Positions 24,758 to 32,774 of a stretch of 64,000 nucleotides of DNA are shown in pieces. Numbering within the stretch: position 1 is the first letter of the stretch; every line of letters starts with the position of its first letter. Under the pieces are notes generated by a model, which saw only the letters and a list, made by a program, of their open reading frames with translations, was not told the DNA's origin and ran no database searches. This DNA comes from Arthrobacter sp. StoSoilB19 (GTDB lineage Bacteria > Actinomycetota > Actinomycetes > Actinomycetales > Micrococcaceae): positions 2,170,001-2,234,000 of the forward strand of contig NZ_AP024650.1 in assembly GCF_019977275.1 (NCBI RefSeq). The letters are read 5' to 3'. The translations under genes and the position numbers were made by a program.

Positions 24758-25918
24758 GTGACTCCAGCGGACCTGCTGCCGGACGGGCTCCTGGAACGCA
24801 TCCGCGGCCGCGCCGCAGGATACGACCGGGACAACGCCTTCTTCCACGAGGACCTGCGGGAGCTTGCGGCTGCAGGGTACCTGAAGCTTTTCGTTCCAGT
24901 ACCCGACGGCGGCGCGGGGCTTGGGCTCGAGGCGGCAGCGCAGTGCCAGCGCAGGCTGGCAACGGCGGCCCCTGCCACCGCGCTTGCCGTCAATATGCAC
25001 CTGGTGTGGACCGGCGTCGCGCACGTCCTCGCAGCCCGCGGCGACCACTCCCTGGCCTTCGTGCTCGAGGAAGCGGCGCAGGGCGAGGTCTTCGCGTTCG
25101 GCAATTCGGAGGCCGGCAACGACTCAGTCCTCTTCGACTCACGGACCGCGGCCACACCTTATCCGGACGGAAGCTACTCGTTCACCGGGACCAAGATCTT
25201 CACCAGCCTCTCGCCGGCGTGGACCCGGCTGGGGATTTTCGGAAAGGACGCCGCAGCCCGGGACGGTGCCGGGGAACTCGTCCACGGGTTCATCAACCGT
25301 GAAACGGCCGGCTACTGGATCATGGACGACTGGGACACCCTGGGCATGCGCGCAAGCCAGTCCGCCACCACTGTCCTTGATGGTGCGACCGTTCCGCCGG
25401 ACCGGATCTTCCGCAAGCTGCCCGTGGGTCCCAACGCCGACCCGCTGGTATTCGCGATTTTCGCGTGCTTCGAAAGCCTCCTGGCCGCCGTCTACACTGG
25501 ATTGGGCGAACGGGCGCTGCACGTGGGTGTAGAAACTGTAAAGCGCCGCACGTCTTTCAAGAACGGCGGACGCAGCTACGCGCAGGACCCTGACATCCGC
25601 TGGAAAGTTGCTGAGGCAGCCATGGCCATGGACAACCTCTACCCACAGCTCAGGGCTGTCACCGCCGACGTCGATGCCCTGGCCGACCACGGGAACCAGT
25701 GGTTCCCCAAACTGGTGGGTCTGAAAGTGAATGCCACCGAAACGGCGCGGCGCGTTGTGGACCTGGCCATCCGCGTCAGCGGGGGATCGAGCTACTTCAG
25801 GGGTTCGGAACTGGAACGGCTCTACCGCGACGTGCTTGCCGGCATGTTCCACCCCTCCGACGACGAGTCTGCCCACAACACGGTGGCCAACGCCTGGCTG
25901 GGCCCGCTGGAGGACTAA
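24758..25918 (+). CDS. Acyl-CoA dehydrogenase-family flavoprotein
   Basis: 386 aa, GTG start 11 nt after the M20 gene. The N-terminal helical domain, the beta domain with FGNSEAGND and FTGTKIFTSLSP, and the C-terminal helices (VETVKRRTSF, VNATETARRVVDLAIRVSGG) give the ACAD fold. The end, with FHPSDDESAHNTVANAWLGP, and the lack of an obvious catalytic Glu in the usual C-terminal place recall flavin-dependent monooxygenase-like ACADs such as DszC/HpaB relatives rather than beta-oxidation enzymes. The stop lies inside the first copy of a 19-bp direct repeat. Confidence 0.85.
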   Translation: MTPADLLPDGLLERIRGRAAGYDRDNAFFHEDLRELAAAGYLKLFVPVPDGGAGLGLEAAAQCQRRLATAAPATALAVNMHLVWTGVAHVLAARGDHSLAFVLEEAAQGEVFAFGNSEAGNDSVLFDSRTAATPYPDGSYSFTGTKIFTSLSPAWTRLGIFGKDAAARDGAGELVHGFINRETAGYWIMDDWDTLGMRASQSATTVLDGATVPPDRIFRKLPVGPNADPLVFAIFACFESLLAAVYTGLGERALHVGVETVKRRTSFKNGGRSYAQDPDIRWKVAEAAMAMDNLYPQLRAVTADVDALADHGNQWFPKLVGLKVNATETARRVVDLAIRVSGGSSYFRGSELERLYRDVLAGMFHPSDDESAHNTVANAWLGPLED

Positions 25919-25961
25919 ACGGTCCGCTGGACCACACGACTCCTAAACGGTCCGCTGGACC
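25915..25961. repeat. Tandem 19-bp direct repeat spanning two convergent stops
   Basis: CTAAACGGTCCGCTGGACC occurs at 25915-25933 and again at 25943-25961. Each copy contains the small palindrome GGTCC-GCT-GGACC. The first copy supplies the TAA stop of the flavoprotein; the second, read on the minus strand, encodes the last residues and TAG of the DUF5703 gene. It looks like a short local duplication and may work as a weak bidirectional terminator. Confidence 0.8.
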
Positions 25962-26176
25962 TGCATCACCCGGCGCCGCAGCCAAAAGCGCCTGCCGCCG
26001 CCCACGTACAGCTTGCTGCGTTCCAGTTCCCACTTGCCGTATTCGGAGTGTTCCACCAGGCGGCGGCGTGCCTCCGGCAGGGAATCATCAGGGCTGACGG
26101 TCAGCACGAGGTACTCGTACTGCCGCAAATAATCCCGTTCCCGCTGGACCGAGCTGGTGAGAAATTGTTCCTTCAT
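25943..26176 (-). CDS. DUF5703 family protein
   Basis: 77 aa. The sequence matches the small actinobacterial DUF5703 proteins: an N-terminal YEYLVLTVSP strand, an EARRRLVEHSEYGKWELERS helix, and a C-terminal LYVGGGRRFWLRRRVMQVQRT beta-hairpin. Its function is unknown. It is convergent with the flavoprotein gene and divergent from the acidic small protein 40 nt away, with a shared promoter region. Confidence 0.85.
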   Translation of the reverse strand: MKEQFLTSSVQRERDYLRQYEYLVLTVSPDDSLPEARRRLVEHSEYGKWELERSKLYVGGGRRFWLRRRVMQVQRTV

Positions 26177-26204
26177 TTGCTCTCCATTTTCGTCCTTTTC
26201 CGGC

Positions 26205-26210
26205 TAACGT
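26205..26210 (+). promoter_or_regulatory. -10 element (TAACGT) of the acidic small protein gene
   Basis: TAACGT ends 6 nt before the ATG at 26217, and no ribosome site is present, which points to a leaderless transcript. Confidence 0.5.
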
Positions 26211-26216
26211 GAAGTC

Positions 26217-26483
26217 ATGAGCATCGATCCGCGTGTCGCGCTTTCGTCCCTGACCACCGCTTTGGAAGAACACCTTATAGCAGCATCGAACCGCCGCGGG
26301 GACGGTGACCCCTCCGTTGAGGCAGCTTTTTTCGCAGTGGCCGATGCCTTCGAAGTTTACGAGGACGCGCTGTACGAGGCCTACAACGAGGTCACCCCGT
26401 TGCAGGTCTTTGACGACGAGGACGAAGAGGACGAGGAAGCCGACGTGGACGAGGACGAGGACCTGGAAATCGTCGAGGAATAG
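26217..26483 (+). CDS. Small protein with extremely acidic tail
   Basis: 88 aa. Residues 1-62 look like a helical domain (VALSSLTTALEEHLIAA, then AFFAVADAFEVYEDALYEAYNE). The final 25 residues are almost entirely Asp and Glu. Similar short acidic proteins are common in Micrococcaceae, but no function is known to me; the tail could bind basic proteins or mimic DNA. The gene is monocistronic with a leaderless promoter and converges on the aldo-keto reductase gene. Confidence 0.65.
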   Translation: MSIDPRVALSSLTTALEEHLIAASNRRGDGDPSVEAAFFAVADAFEVYEDALYEAYNEVTPLQVFDDEDEEDEEADVDEDEDLEIVEE

Positions 26484-26501
26484 CCGCGCCGGGGCAGGAA
26501 C

Positions 26502-27437
26502 TCAGAAGGCGGCGGAGACATCCTCCAAAGCCCGCGCAATCTGCGGTGGCAGCGGTGCGGGCTGGACGTCCAGGAGTTCCTTCAACTGCACCGGCGTGCG
26601 GGCGCCGACAATGGCGGTGGCAACTCCCTGCTGTGACAGCAGCCATGACAGTGAGACGTCCTGGGGAGTCCGGCCCAGGCCGTTGGCCGCCATGCATACC
26701 GCATCCACGATGCGCGACGGCTTCTCCTCCAGGTAAGGCTCCACGTAGGCCGATTCGCTGGCCGACGCCCCGCGTGACCCGGCGGGGATGCCGCCGCGAT
26801 ACTTCCCGGTGAGGACGCCGCGGCCCAGCGGAGCCCACGCCATCAGCCCAAGCCCGGCATCCTCCGCGGCAGGGATCAGTTCCGCCTCCGCCGTCCGCTG
26901 AAGGAATGAATATTCCGCCTGGACGGCAACCAGGGGCACACTGCTGGTGGCTGCGGCCTTCGCAGCCTGCCAGCCCCTGAAGTTCGAAATTCCGGCGTAC
27001 CGCGCCCGGCCGGTGCGTACCGCAAATTCCAGCGCAGCCAGCGTTTCATCGAGGGGAACGTTGCCGTCCCAGGCCTCAGCAAACCAGAGGTCCACATATT
27101 CCGTGCCCAACCTGGCCAGGCTCGCATCAAGTCCGGTGAGCATCGCATTGCGTGACGTGTCCACCGCGCGGCGCCCGTCCGGCGTCGTCATCCCTGCCTT
27201 GGTGGAGATGGAAATTTCGGTGCGGGACACCACATCACCCAGGAGTGAGCCAAGGATGGCCTCCGAGCCCCCGCCCGCATACGACGCCGATGTGTCCACG
27301 TGCCGGCCGCCCGCATCAAGGAAGGTACGCAGCAACTCGGACGCGTCCTGTTCGTCAGTTTCCCCACCCCAGGACCGGGTGCCCAGGGAGAGGGCGGAAA
27401 CTCGCAATCCACTGTTGCCGACGTAACGCTGCTGCAT
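26502..27437 (-). CDS. Aldo-keto reductase with Glu in place of the catalytic His
   Basis: 311 aa, a single (beta/alpha)8 barrel. Asp48 and Tyr53 (DTSASYAGGG) and Lys80 (STKAG) of the catalytic tetrad are present. The usual His in DLYxxHRxD is Glu121 here (DLWFAEAWD). In mammals the same change (AKR1D1) converts a carbonyl reductase into a C=C double-bond reductase. The C-terminal NADPH site is normal for the family (IVGARTPVQLKELLD). Substrate unknown; it is divergent from uppP. Confidence 0.9.
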   Translation of the reverse strand: MQQRYVGNSGLRVSALSLGTRSWGGETDEQDASELLRTFLDAGGRHVDTSASYAGGGSEAILGSLLGDVVSRTEISISTKAGMTTPDGRRAVDTSRNAMLTGLDASLARLGTEYVDLWFAEAWDGNVPLDETLAALEFAVRTGRARYAGISNFRGWQAAKAAATSSVPLVAVQAEYSFLQRTAEAELIPAAEDAGLGLMAWAPLGRGVLTGKYRGGIPAGSRGASASESAYVEPYLEEKPSRIVDAVCMAANGLGRTPQDVSLSWLLSQQGVATAIVGARTPVQLKELLDVQPAPLPPQIARALEDVSAAF

Positions 27438-27476
27438 AGCAGCAAGCTTACGGGCAGATGCACCACCGCCATGCCG

Positions 27477-27482
27477 TAGGGT
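27477..27482 (+). promoter_or_regulatory. -10 element (TAGGGT) of uppP
   Basis: TAGGGT ends 6 nt before the GTG start at 27489, the leaderless spacing seen for many genes here. Confidence 0.5.
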
Positions 27483-27488
27483 CTTAGC

Positions 27489-28322
27489 GTGAACTGGTTT
27501 GAAGCGGCCCTGCTGGGCCTTGTGCAGGGACTGACCGAATTTCTACCTATTTCATCGAGCGCACACCTGCGGATCGTGGGGGAGTTCCTTCCCAACGCGG
27601 AGGACCCGGGGGCGGCCTTTACGGCCATCACCCAGCTCGGCACGGAGACCGCCGTGCTGATCTTCTTCTGGCGCGACATCGTCCGGATCGTCAAAGCCTG
27701 GGCCGGGTCCCTCACCGGCAAGGTGCCGCGGCAGGATCCCGACGTCCGCATGGGCTGGCTGGTGATCCTGGGCAGCCTGCCCATCATCGTGCTGGGCCTG
27801 CTCTTCCAGGACCAGATCGAATCGGTACTGCGCAGCATGTGGATCGTGGCCACCATGCTGATCGTCTTCGGGCTCTTCCTCGCCGTGGCAGACGCCGTGG
27901 GGGCCCAGAAACGGGACCTGGCGCACCTGACCTACAAGCACGGCATCCTCTATGGGCTGGCCCAGGCCCTGGCACTGATTCCCGGCGTCTCCCGCTCCGG
28001 AGGCACCATTACCGCGGGCCTGCTGATGGGCTACACGCGCGAAGCCGCCGCACGGTACTCCTTCCTGCTCGCCATCCCCGCGGTCTTCGGCAGCGGGTTG
28101 TACCAGCTCTACAAGGTGGTGACCAAGGAAGGCATCTCCGGCCCGTTCGGCCTGCCGGAAACTGCCCTTGCCACCGTGATCGCCCTGGTGGTGGGCTATG
28201 TCATCATCGGCTGGTTCCTGAAGTTCGTATCCACGCGCAGCTACCGGCTCTTTGTCTGGTACCGGATCTTCCTGGGGCTGGCCCTGTACCTCCTGCTCGG
28301 TTTCGGCGTCATCAGCGCCTAG
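27489..28322 (+). CDS. uppP: Undecaprenyl-diphosphatase
   Basis: 277 aa, a multi-span membrane enzyme (BacA/UppP) that dephosphorylates undecaprenyl pyrophosphate and recycles the lipid carrier for cell-wall synthesis. The two signature stretches are visible: [14 protein letters not shown] (E17, S22-H26) and PGVSRSGGT (R169), with about eight hydrophobic segments. It also confers tolerance to bacitracin in other species. The GTG start has a -10 hexamer at leaderless distance. The mshC gene follows 15 nt downstream with its own -10 box. Confidence 0.95.
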   Translation: MNWFEAALLGLVQGLTEFLPISSSAHLRIVGEFLPNAEDPGAAFTAITQLGTETAVLIFFWRDIVRIVKAWAGSLTGKVPRQDPDVRMGWLVILGSLPIIVLGLLFQDQIESVLRSMWIVATMLIVFGLFLAVADAVGAQKRDLAHLTYKHGILYGLAQALALIPGVSRSGGTITAGLLMGYTREAAARYSFLLAIPAVFGSGLYQLYKVVTKEGISGPFGLPETALATVIALVVGYVIIGWFLKFVSTRSYRLFVWYRIFLGLALYLLLGFGVISA

Positions 28323-28325
28323 GAC

Positions 28326-28331
28326 TAGGCT
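28326..28331 (+). promoter_or_regulatory. -10 element (TAGGCT) of mshC
   Basis: TAGGCT ends 6 nt before the GTG at 28338 and follows the uppP stop directly. It would allow leaderless transcription of mshC separate from uppP. Confidence 0.5.
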
Positions 28332-28337
28332 TGGCTT

Positions 28338-29615
28338 GTGAAATCCTGGACTTCCCGCCCCGTTCCTGCCCTGCCCGGAAACATGCCCGTCATCCGGCTG
28401 TTCGATACCGCGGCAGGCCGCGAAGTGGCGCTGGAACCGGAAGCACGGCCGTCCATGTACGTCTGCGGCATCACTCCCTACGACGCAACCCACATGGGCC
28501 ACGCCGCCAGTTATGTGGCCTTTGACCTGCTGAACCGCGCGTGGCGGGACGCCGGCAGCGAGGTCTCCTATGTGCAGAACGTCACGGACGTGGATGATCC
28601 CCTGCTGGAACGCGCCACTGCCACCGGAGTCGACTGGCAGGACCTCGCGGCGGAGCAGGTTGAACTTTTCCAGACGGACATGGAGGCGCTGAATGTCCTG
28701 GCGCCGGACCATTACGTTGGCGCCGTGGAGTCGATTGGCCTCATCGTCCCCGAGGTGGAGCGGCTGGTCAGCCTGGGGCTGGCCTACCAGGTTCCCGGCA
28801 GCAACGGGGAACCCGACGGGGATGTCTATTACGACGTCGAAGCGGCCGGCAAGCAGTCAACGGCACCTGATGCCTGGTCCCTGGGATGCATCTCCCACCT
28901 TGGCGAAAGCACCATGCTGGAGCTTTTTGCCGAACGCGGCGGAGACCCGGGCCGCGCCGGGAAGCGGCAGGCCCTTGATCCGCTGCTGTGGCGGGTGGAA
29001 CGGCCCGGCGAGCCAAGCTGGCCCGGTGGAAGCCTGGGCGCGGGCAGGCCCGGCTGGCACATCGAATGTACAGTGATCGCCCAAAAATACCTGCCCTCGC
29101 CCTTCACGGTGCAGGGAGGCGGTTCGGACCTCATCTTCCCGCACCATGAGATGGGTGCCGGCCATGCATACTCGTTGGCCGGGGTACCGCTTGCCCGGCA
29201 CTACGCACACGCCGGCATGGTGGGGCTCGACGGGGAGAAGATGAGCAAGTCCAAGGGCAACCTGGTGCTGGTCTCCAGGCTTCGCGCCGCCGGTGAAGAC
29301 CCGGCAGCAATCCGCCTTGCCATCCTGGCCCACCACTACCGTTCCGACTGGTCCTGGACGAATGAAGGCTTCACCGCTGCCAAGGCAGACCTTGCAGCGT
29401 GGCGGAAGGCCCTCGACCACGCCCCGGAAGGTTCGGGCCGCGAACTGCTGGCCGACATGCGGGCGGCGCTGGCAGCGGACCTCAACGCGCCCGCCGCAGT
29501 CGCCGCAGTCTCGCGCTGGGCACGTTCAGCGAACGACGGCGGTGCTGCCGCCAGCCCCGCCGACAGCAGCCTGGTCAGGGACGCGGTGGACGCCCTTCTT
29601 GGCATCCGGCTCTAG
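28338..29615 (+). CDS. mshC: Cysteine:GlcN-Ins ligase of mycothiol synthesis
   Basis: 425 aa, a CysRS paralogue. The HIGH-type motif is THMGH (51-55) preceded by C43 in [10 protein letters not shown], and KMSKS lies at 301-305. The C-terminal tRNA-binding domain of CysRS is absent, which fits MshC. It ligates cysteine to glucosaminyl-inositol with ATP, the third step of mycothiol synthesis. This marks the organism as a mycothiol user. It follows uppP closely and ends at a very strong terminator. Start GTG. Confidence 0.95.
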   Translation: MKSWTSRPVPALPGNMPVIRLFDTAAGREVALEPEARPSMYVCGITPYDATHMGHAASYVAFDLLNRAWRDAGSEVSYVQNVTDVDDPLLERATATGVDWQDLAAEQVELFQTDMEALNVLAPDHYVGAVESIGLIVPEVERLVSLGLAYQVPGSNGEPDGDVYYDVEAAGKQSTAPDAWSLGCISHLGESTMLELFAERGGDPGRAGKRQALDPLLWRVERPGEPSWPGGSLGAGRPGWHIECTVIAQKYLPSPFTVQGGGSDLIFPHHEMGAGHAYSLAGVPLARHYAHAGMVGLDGEKMSKSKGNLVLVSRLRAAGEDPAAIRLAILAHHYRSDWSWTNEGFTAAKADLAAWRKALDHAPEGSGRELLADMRAALAADLNAPAAVAAVSRWARSANDGGAAASPADSSLVRDAVDALLGIRL

Positions 29616-29640
29616 GCTTCGGCTCCACGTCAGCAAACAG

Positions 29641-29680
29641 ACAGGGGCCGGGCCGGGATTCCTCCCGGCCCGGCCCCTGT
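29641..29680. terminator. Very strong terminator after mshC
   Basis: A perfect 18-bp stem (29641-29658 with 29663-29680) closes a 4-nt TTCC loop and is followed on the plus strand by CCCTTTTAAT. It separates the convergent mshC and PAC2 genes. Confidence 0.92.
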
Positions 29681-29691
29681 CCCTTTTAATG

Positions 29692-30597
29692 TCAGGGCCG
29701 GTCCTGGCCCCGCCGCTTCAGGTACCGCTCAAATTCGCGGGCAATGGACTCGCCGCTGGCCTCAGGAAGGTCGGCGGTGTCCTTGGCTTCCTCCAGCTGC
29801 CGGACGTAGGCAGCAATTTCCGGGTCCTCGGTGGCCAGCTCGTCGACGCCGCGCTCCCATGCGTCCGCCTCCTCCGCCAGCTCGTGGGTGTCCAGCGGCA
29901 CCTGCAGCAGTTCCTCGATGCGGTGCAGCAGGGCAAGCTGGGCTTTGGGGGAGGGGGCCTGTGCCACGTAGTGCGGCACCGCGGCCCACAACGATACGGT
30001 GGGGAGCCCGGCCAGCAGTGCCACCTCGGACAGGACCCCCACGATCCCCACCGGGCCTTCGTACTGCGAGGCTTCCAGGTTCATGCGTTCCCGGAGCTGG
30101 GCGTCATCGGACGACGTGCTGACCGGAATGGGGCGGCTGTGCGGAACATCCGCCAGCAGTGCACCCACCAGCACCACGTAGTCCACTTTCAAAGCCTCTG
30201 CATGGACCAGCAACTCCGCGGTGTAAGCGCGCCATTTATAGGACGGCTCGGTTCCCTGCACAAAGATGACGTCCACGTTGGAGTTGGGCGCCGAGGCTTT
30301 GTAGATCCTGGTGGAAGGCCATTTGATCTTGCGTTCACCGGCAGAGTTCCTGCGGACCGTGGGGCGCGTGAACTGGAAGTCGTAGTACTCGTCCGCATCA
30401 ATGGATGCGACTTTCTTGCCACCCCACAACTTGTTCAGGTACCGCAGCGAATCGCTGGCCGCCTCTCCGGCGTCGTTCCACCCTTCAAAGGCGGCAAGCA
30501 TTACGGTTACGCGCTGTCCGTCAGCCACCGGCTGCAGGAACCGTTCCCGCTCGGGTCCGGCACCTTGTTCGGCGGTGTCTCCCTCGAAGCTATTCAT
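29692..30597 (-). CDS. PAC2-family protein
   Basis: 301 aa. The PAC2 (proteasome assembly chaperone 2) signature is visible: MLAAFEGWNDAGEAAS, a mid-region DVIFVQGTEPSYKWRAY, and GVLSEVALLAGLPTVSLWAAVPHYV. Actinobacteria keep one such gene near the Pup-proteasome locus (Rv2125 in M. tuberculosis, from memory). Whether it assists proteasome assembly in bacteria is unproven; the name comes from the eukaryotic relatives. The gene is on the minus strand, convergent with mshC. An acidic, helical C-terminal tail ends the protein. Confidence 0.9.
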   Translation of the reverse strand: MNSFEGDTAEQGAGPERERFLQPVADGQRVTVMLAAFEGWNDAGEAASDSLRYLNKLWGGKKVASIDADEYYDFQFTRPTVRRNSAGERKIKWPSTRIYKASAPNSNVDVIFVQGTEPSYKWRAYTAELLVHAEALKVDYVVLVGALLADVPHSRPIPVSTSSDDAQLRERMNLEASQYEGPVGIVGVLSEVALLAGLPTVSLWAAVPHYVAQAPSPKAQLALLHRIEELLQVPLDTHELAEEADAWERGVDELATEDPEIAAYVRQLEEAKDTADLPEASGESIAREFERYLKRRGQDRP

Positions 30598-30736
30598 TTC
30601 TTCACCCTACGTCCAAGGTGCGCACTCGTGCATGGAATGAAGCGCCGCAAATCGCCGCTAACCGGCGCAAAGGGCACCCCGCCTGCGTCATATTCGCCAA
30701 GGGCGTAGCCCACAGCCTCCGCCCAGCCACGCCCCG

Positions 30737-30742
30737 TAGACT
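30737..30742 (+). promoter_or_regulatory. -10 element (TAGACT) of the HAD-phosphatase gene
   Basis: TAGACT ends 6 nt before the ATG at 30749; no ribosome site lies between, so a leaderless transcript is likely. Confidence 0.5.
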
Positions 30743-30748
30743 GGCGTC

Positions 30749-31480
30749 ATGCGATTTCCTGCCACCGGTTCCCCGCTCAAAGCTGTCCTATGGGACATGG
30801 ACGGAACCATCGTGGACACCGAGCCATACTGGATTGCCGCGGAGCGTGCCCTGGTGGAGGCCCATGGCGGCACCTGGAGCCACGACCAGGCCATGCAACT
30901 GGTGGGCCAGTCACTGACGTTCTCCGCCGGCCTGCTCCAGCAGGCAGGCGTCGAGCTGGAAATCCGCGAGATCATCGACGCCCTGACCGCCCAGGTCATC
31001 AGCAGCGTCCAGCAGCAGGTGCCATGGCGCCCAGGCGCCCGGGAACTCCTCGAAGAACTGCACCTGGCAGGCGTGCGCTGCGCCCTGGTCACCATGTCCG
31101 AGGGGCCGCTGGCCCGCCAAGTGGTGGCCAGCCTTCCCCGCCCCTACTTTGAAGTCCTGGTCACGGGTGACACCGTGACCCAGGGCAAACCGCACCCCGA
31201 GGCCTACCTGACCGCCGTCGAACTGCTCCAGGAAAGCGATCCTGATCTCGGAATCCACCACTGCGTTGCCCTCGAGGATTCCGTACCGGGCGTGGCCGCG
31301 GCCGTAGCCTCCGGCGTCGCCACGGTGGCTGTCCCGCACATCGTTCCACTGCCCGACGACGGCAGCTACGCACTCTGGGACTCCCTGGCCGGCCGCGGCC
31401 TGGTGGAGCTTGAAGCCCTGCTCCCCGGGGCGCAGGCAACGGTGCCGGCCGCCACCGCCGCTGGTGACTCCCGTGGCTGA
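30749..31480 (+). CDS. HAD-superfamily phosphatase
   Basis: 243 aa. Motif I is WDMDGTIVDTE (D16 nucleophile, D18); the cap domain follows, then motif II (VTMSEGPLAR), Lys in GKPHPEAYL and motif IV ALEDSVPGVAAAVASG. This is the beta-phosphoglucomutase/phosphoglycolate-phosphatase-like subgroup. It acts on a small phosphorylated metabolite in the cytoplasm. The gene overlaps the start of the next gene by 8 nt, so the two are translated from one mRNA. Confidence 0.9.
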   Translation: MRFPATGSPLKAVLWDMDGTIVDTEPYWIAAERALVEAHGGTWSHDQAMQLVGQSLTFSAGLLQQAGVELEIREIIDALTAQVISSVQQQVPWRPGARELLEELHLAGVRCALVTMSEGPLARQVVASLPRPYFEVLVTGDTVTQGKPHPEAYLTAVELLQESDPDLGIHHCVALEDSVPGVAAAVASGVATVAVPHIVPLPDDGSYALWDSLAGRGLVELEALLPGAQATVPAATAAGDSRG

Positions 31481-32678
31481 TCCAGGCACTCAGCGGGACA
31501 CCGAACCGGGCACCCCGCCGGGCACCACGGGACGACGCCGTGACGGCATCCCGCTGGGACGCATTGCCGGCGTTCCTGTCGTGCTTGCTTACTCCTGGTT
31601 TGTGATCGCGGCCTTCACCGTCATCGCGTACGGGCCCGTGTTGGCGCGGAACAACCCCATGCTGGGCATGAGCGCCTATCTCGTGGCCTTCGCCTACGCC
31701 GTCCTGCTCCTGCTCTCGGTGCTGGTCCATGAACTCGCGCACGCCCTCACGGCGAAAATCTACGGATGGCCCACCCAGAAGATCGTCCTCAACCTCTGGG
31801 GCGGGCACACCCAGTTCGAGAGCTTCACGTCTTCCCCCGGCCGGTCCGTCCTGGTGGCGTTGGCCGGACCGGCGGCCAATTTTGTCCTCGCCGGCGGAGC
31901 CTGGCTGGTCCTGGGCACCAACAGCCTGGGAAGTGTCGCCGAGATCCTGACGAACATCTTCATGTGGGCCAACTTCCTCATCGCCGTCTTCAATGTCCTG
32001 CCGGGCTTGCCGCTGGACGGTGGGCGCATTGTCGAATCCATCGTGTGGAAGGCCACCGGGAGCCAGGCGAAAGGAACCGTGGCAGCCGGCTGGGGTGGGC
32101 GCATCATCGTCCTGGCGATCGCTTACTGGTTCCTCCTTCGCCCCTACCTCGCCGGCGACCAGCCGGACTTCAGCCTCCTGATGATCACCATCCTGGTGGG
32201 CGGCTTCCTGTGGATGGGTGCCTCGGCTTCCATCCAGCAGGGCACGCTGCGGGCACGGCTGCCGCTGGTCAGCGCAGCGGGATTGTCGACGCCGGCCGTT
32301 GGGGTGCCTGCCTCGGGCACTGTCCGTGACGCCCTCCGCCTGGCGGCAGAAGGAACGAAGTCCGTGGTGGTGTGCGGACCGGACGGCCGGCCGCAGGGTG
32401 TGGTGGACCCCGGCGCATTGGCCTCGGTGCCCGACGCCGCAGCCGATTCGACGCCAGTCACCGCCATTTCGTTTCCCTTGGCTGCGGGAGCCTATGTTCC
32501 CGAGTGGTCCAAGGGGCAGGAGCTGATCCAGTTTCTTTCGCAGGTTGAGGGACGGCACTACGCAGTGGTGGACCACAATGGCAAAGTCACCGGGCTGCTC
32601 ACCCAGGACGTTGTCCTCGCGGCCATCACAGGGAGGCGCCAGCGCACCGATAGGCACCCGCAGGGCCAGAACCGGTAG
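31473..32678 (+). CDS. Site-2 protease-type M50 metalloprotease with CBS-like tail
   Basis: About 401 aa from GTG 31473, which overlaps the HAD stop by 8 nt. The first zinc motif HELAH (H86, E87, H90) lies in a membrane helix and the second, LPGLPLDGGR, provides the aspartate ligand. Several further membrane segments follow. The C-terminal 130 residues look like a CBS pair (GTVRDALRLAAEGTKSVVVCGPDG and EGRHYAVVDHNGKVTGLLTQ). Rip-type proteases of this kind cleave membrane-bound anti-sigma factors or other proteins. The location just before the Pup-proteasome genes is conserved in relatives. Confidence 0.88.
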   Translation: MADPGTQRDTEPGTPPGTTGRRRDGIPLGRIAGVPVVLAYSWFVIAAFTVIAYGPVLARNNPMLGMSAYLVAFAYAVLLLLSVLVHELAHALTAKIYGWPTQKIVLNLWGGHTQFESFTSSPGRSVLVALAGPAANFVLAGGAWLVLGTNSLGSVAEILTNIFMWANFLIAVFNVLPGLPLDGGRIVESIVWKATGSQAKGTVAAGWGGRIIVLAIAYWFLLRPYLAGDQPDFSLLMITILVGGFLWMGASASIQQGTLRARLPLVSAAGLSTPAVGVPASGTVRDALRLAAEGTKSVVVCGPDGRPQGVVDPGALASVPDAAADSTPVTAISFPLAAGAYVPEWSKGQELIQFLSQVEGRHYAVVDHNGKVTGLLTQDVVLAAITGRRQRTDRHPQGQNR

Positions 32679-32774
32679 AGTTACCTGCCGGTCGTGCATT
32701 GCCGCCGCCAGGGGCCACAATATCCGTGGGCACTTTGGCCGCGGCACAAAAGGTTTACAGGAGCGAGGAACATC

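Noticed and set aside
23526..24962. 478-codon minus-strand open frame opposite the M20 peptidase
   Set aside because: The plus-strand gene has all metal ligands; the antisense product is low-complexity.
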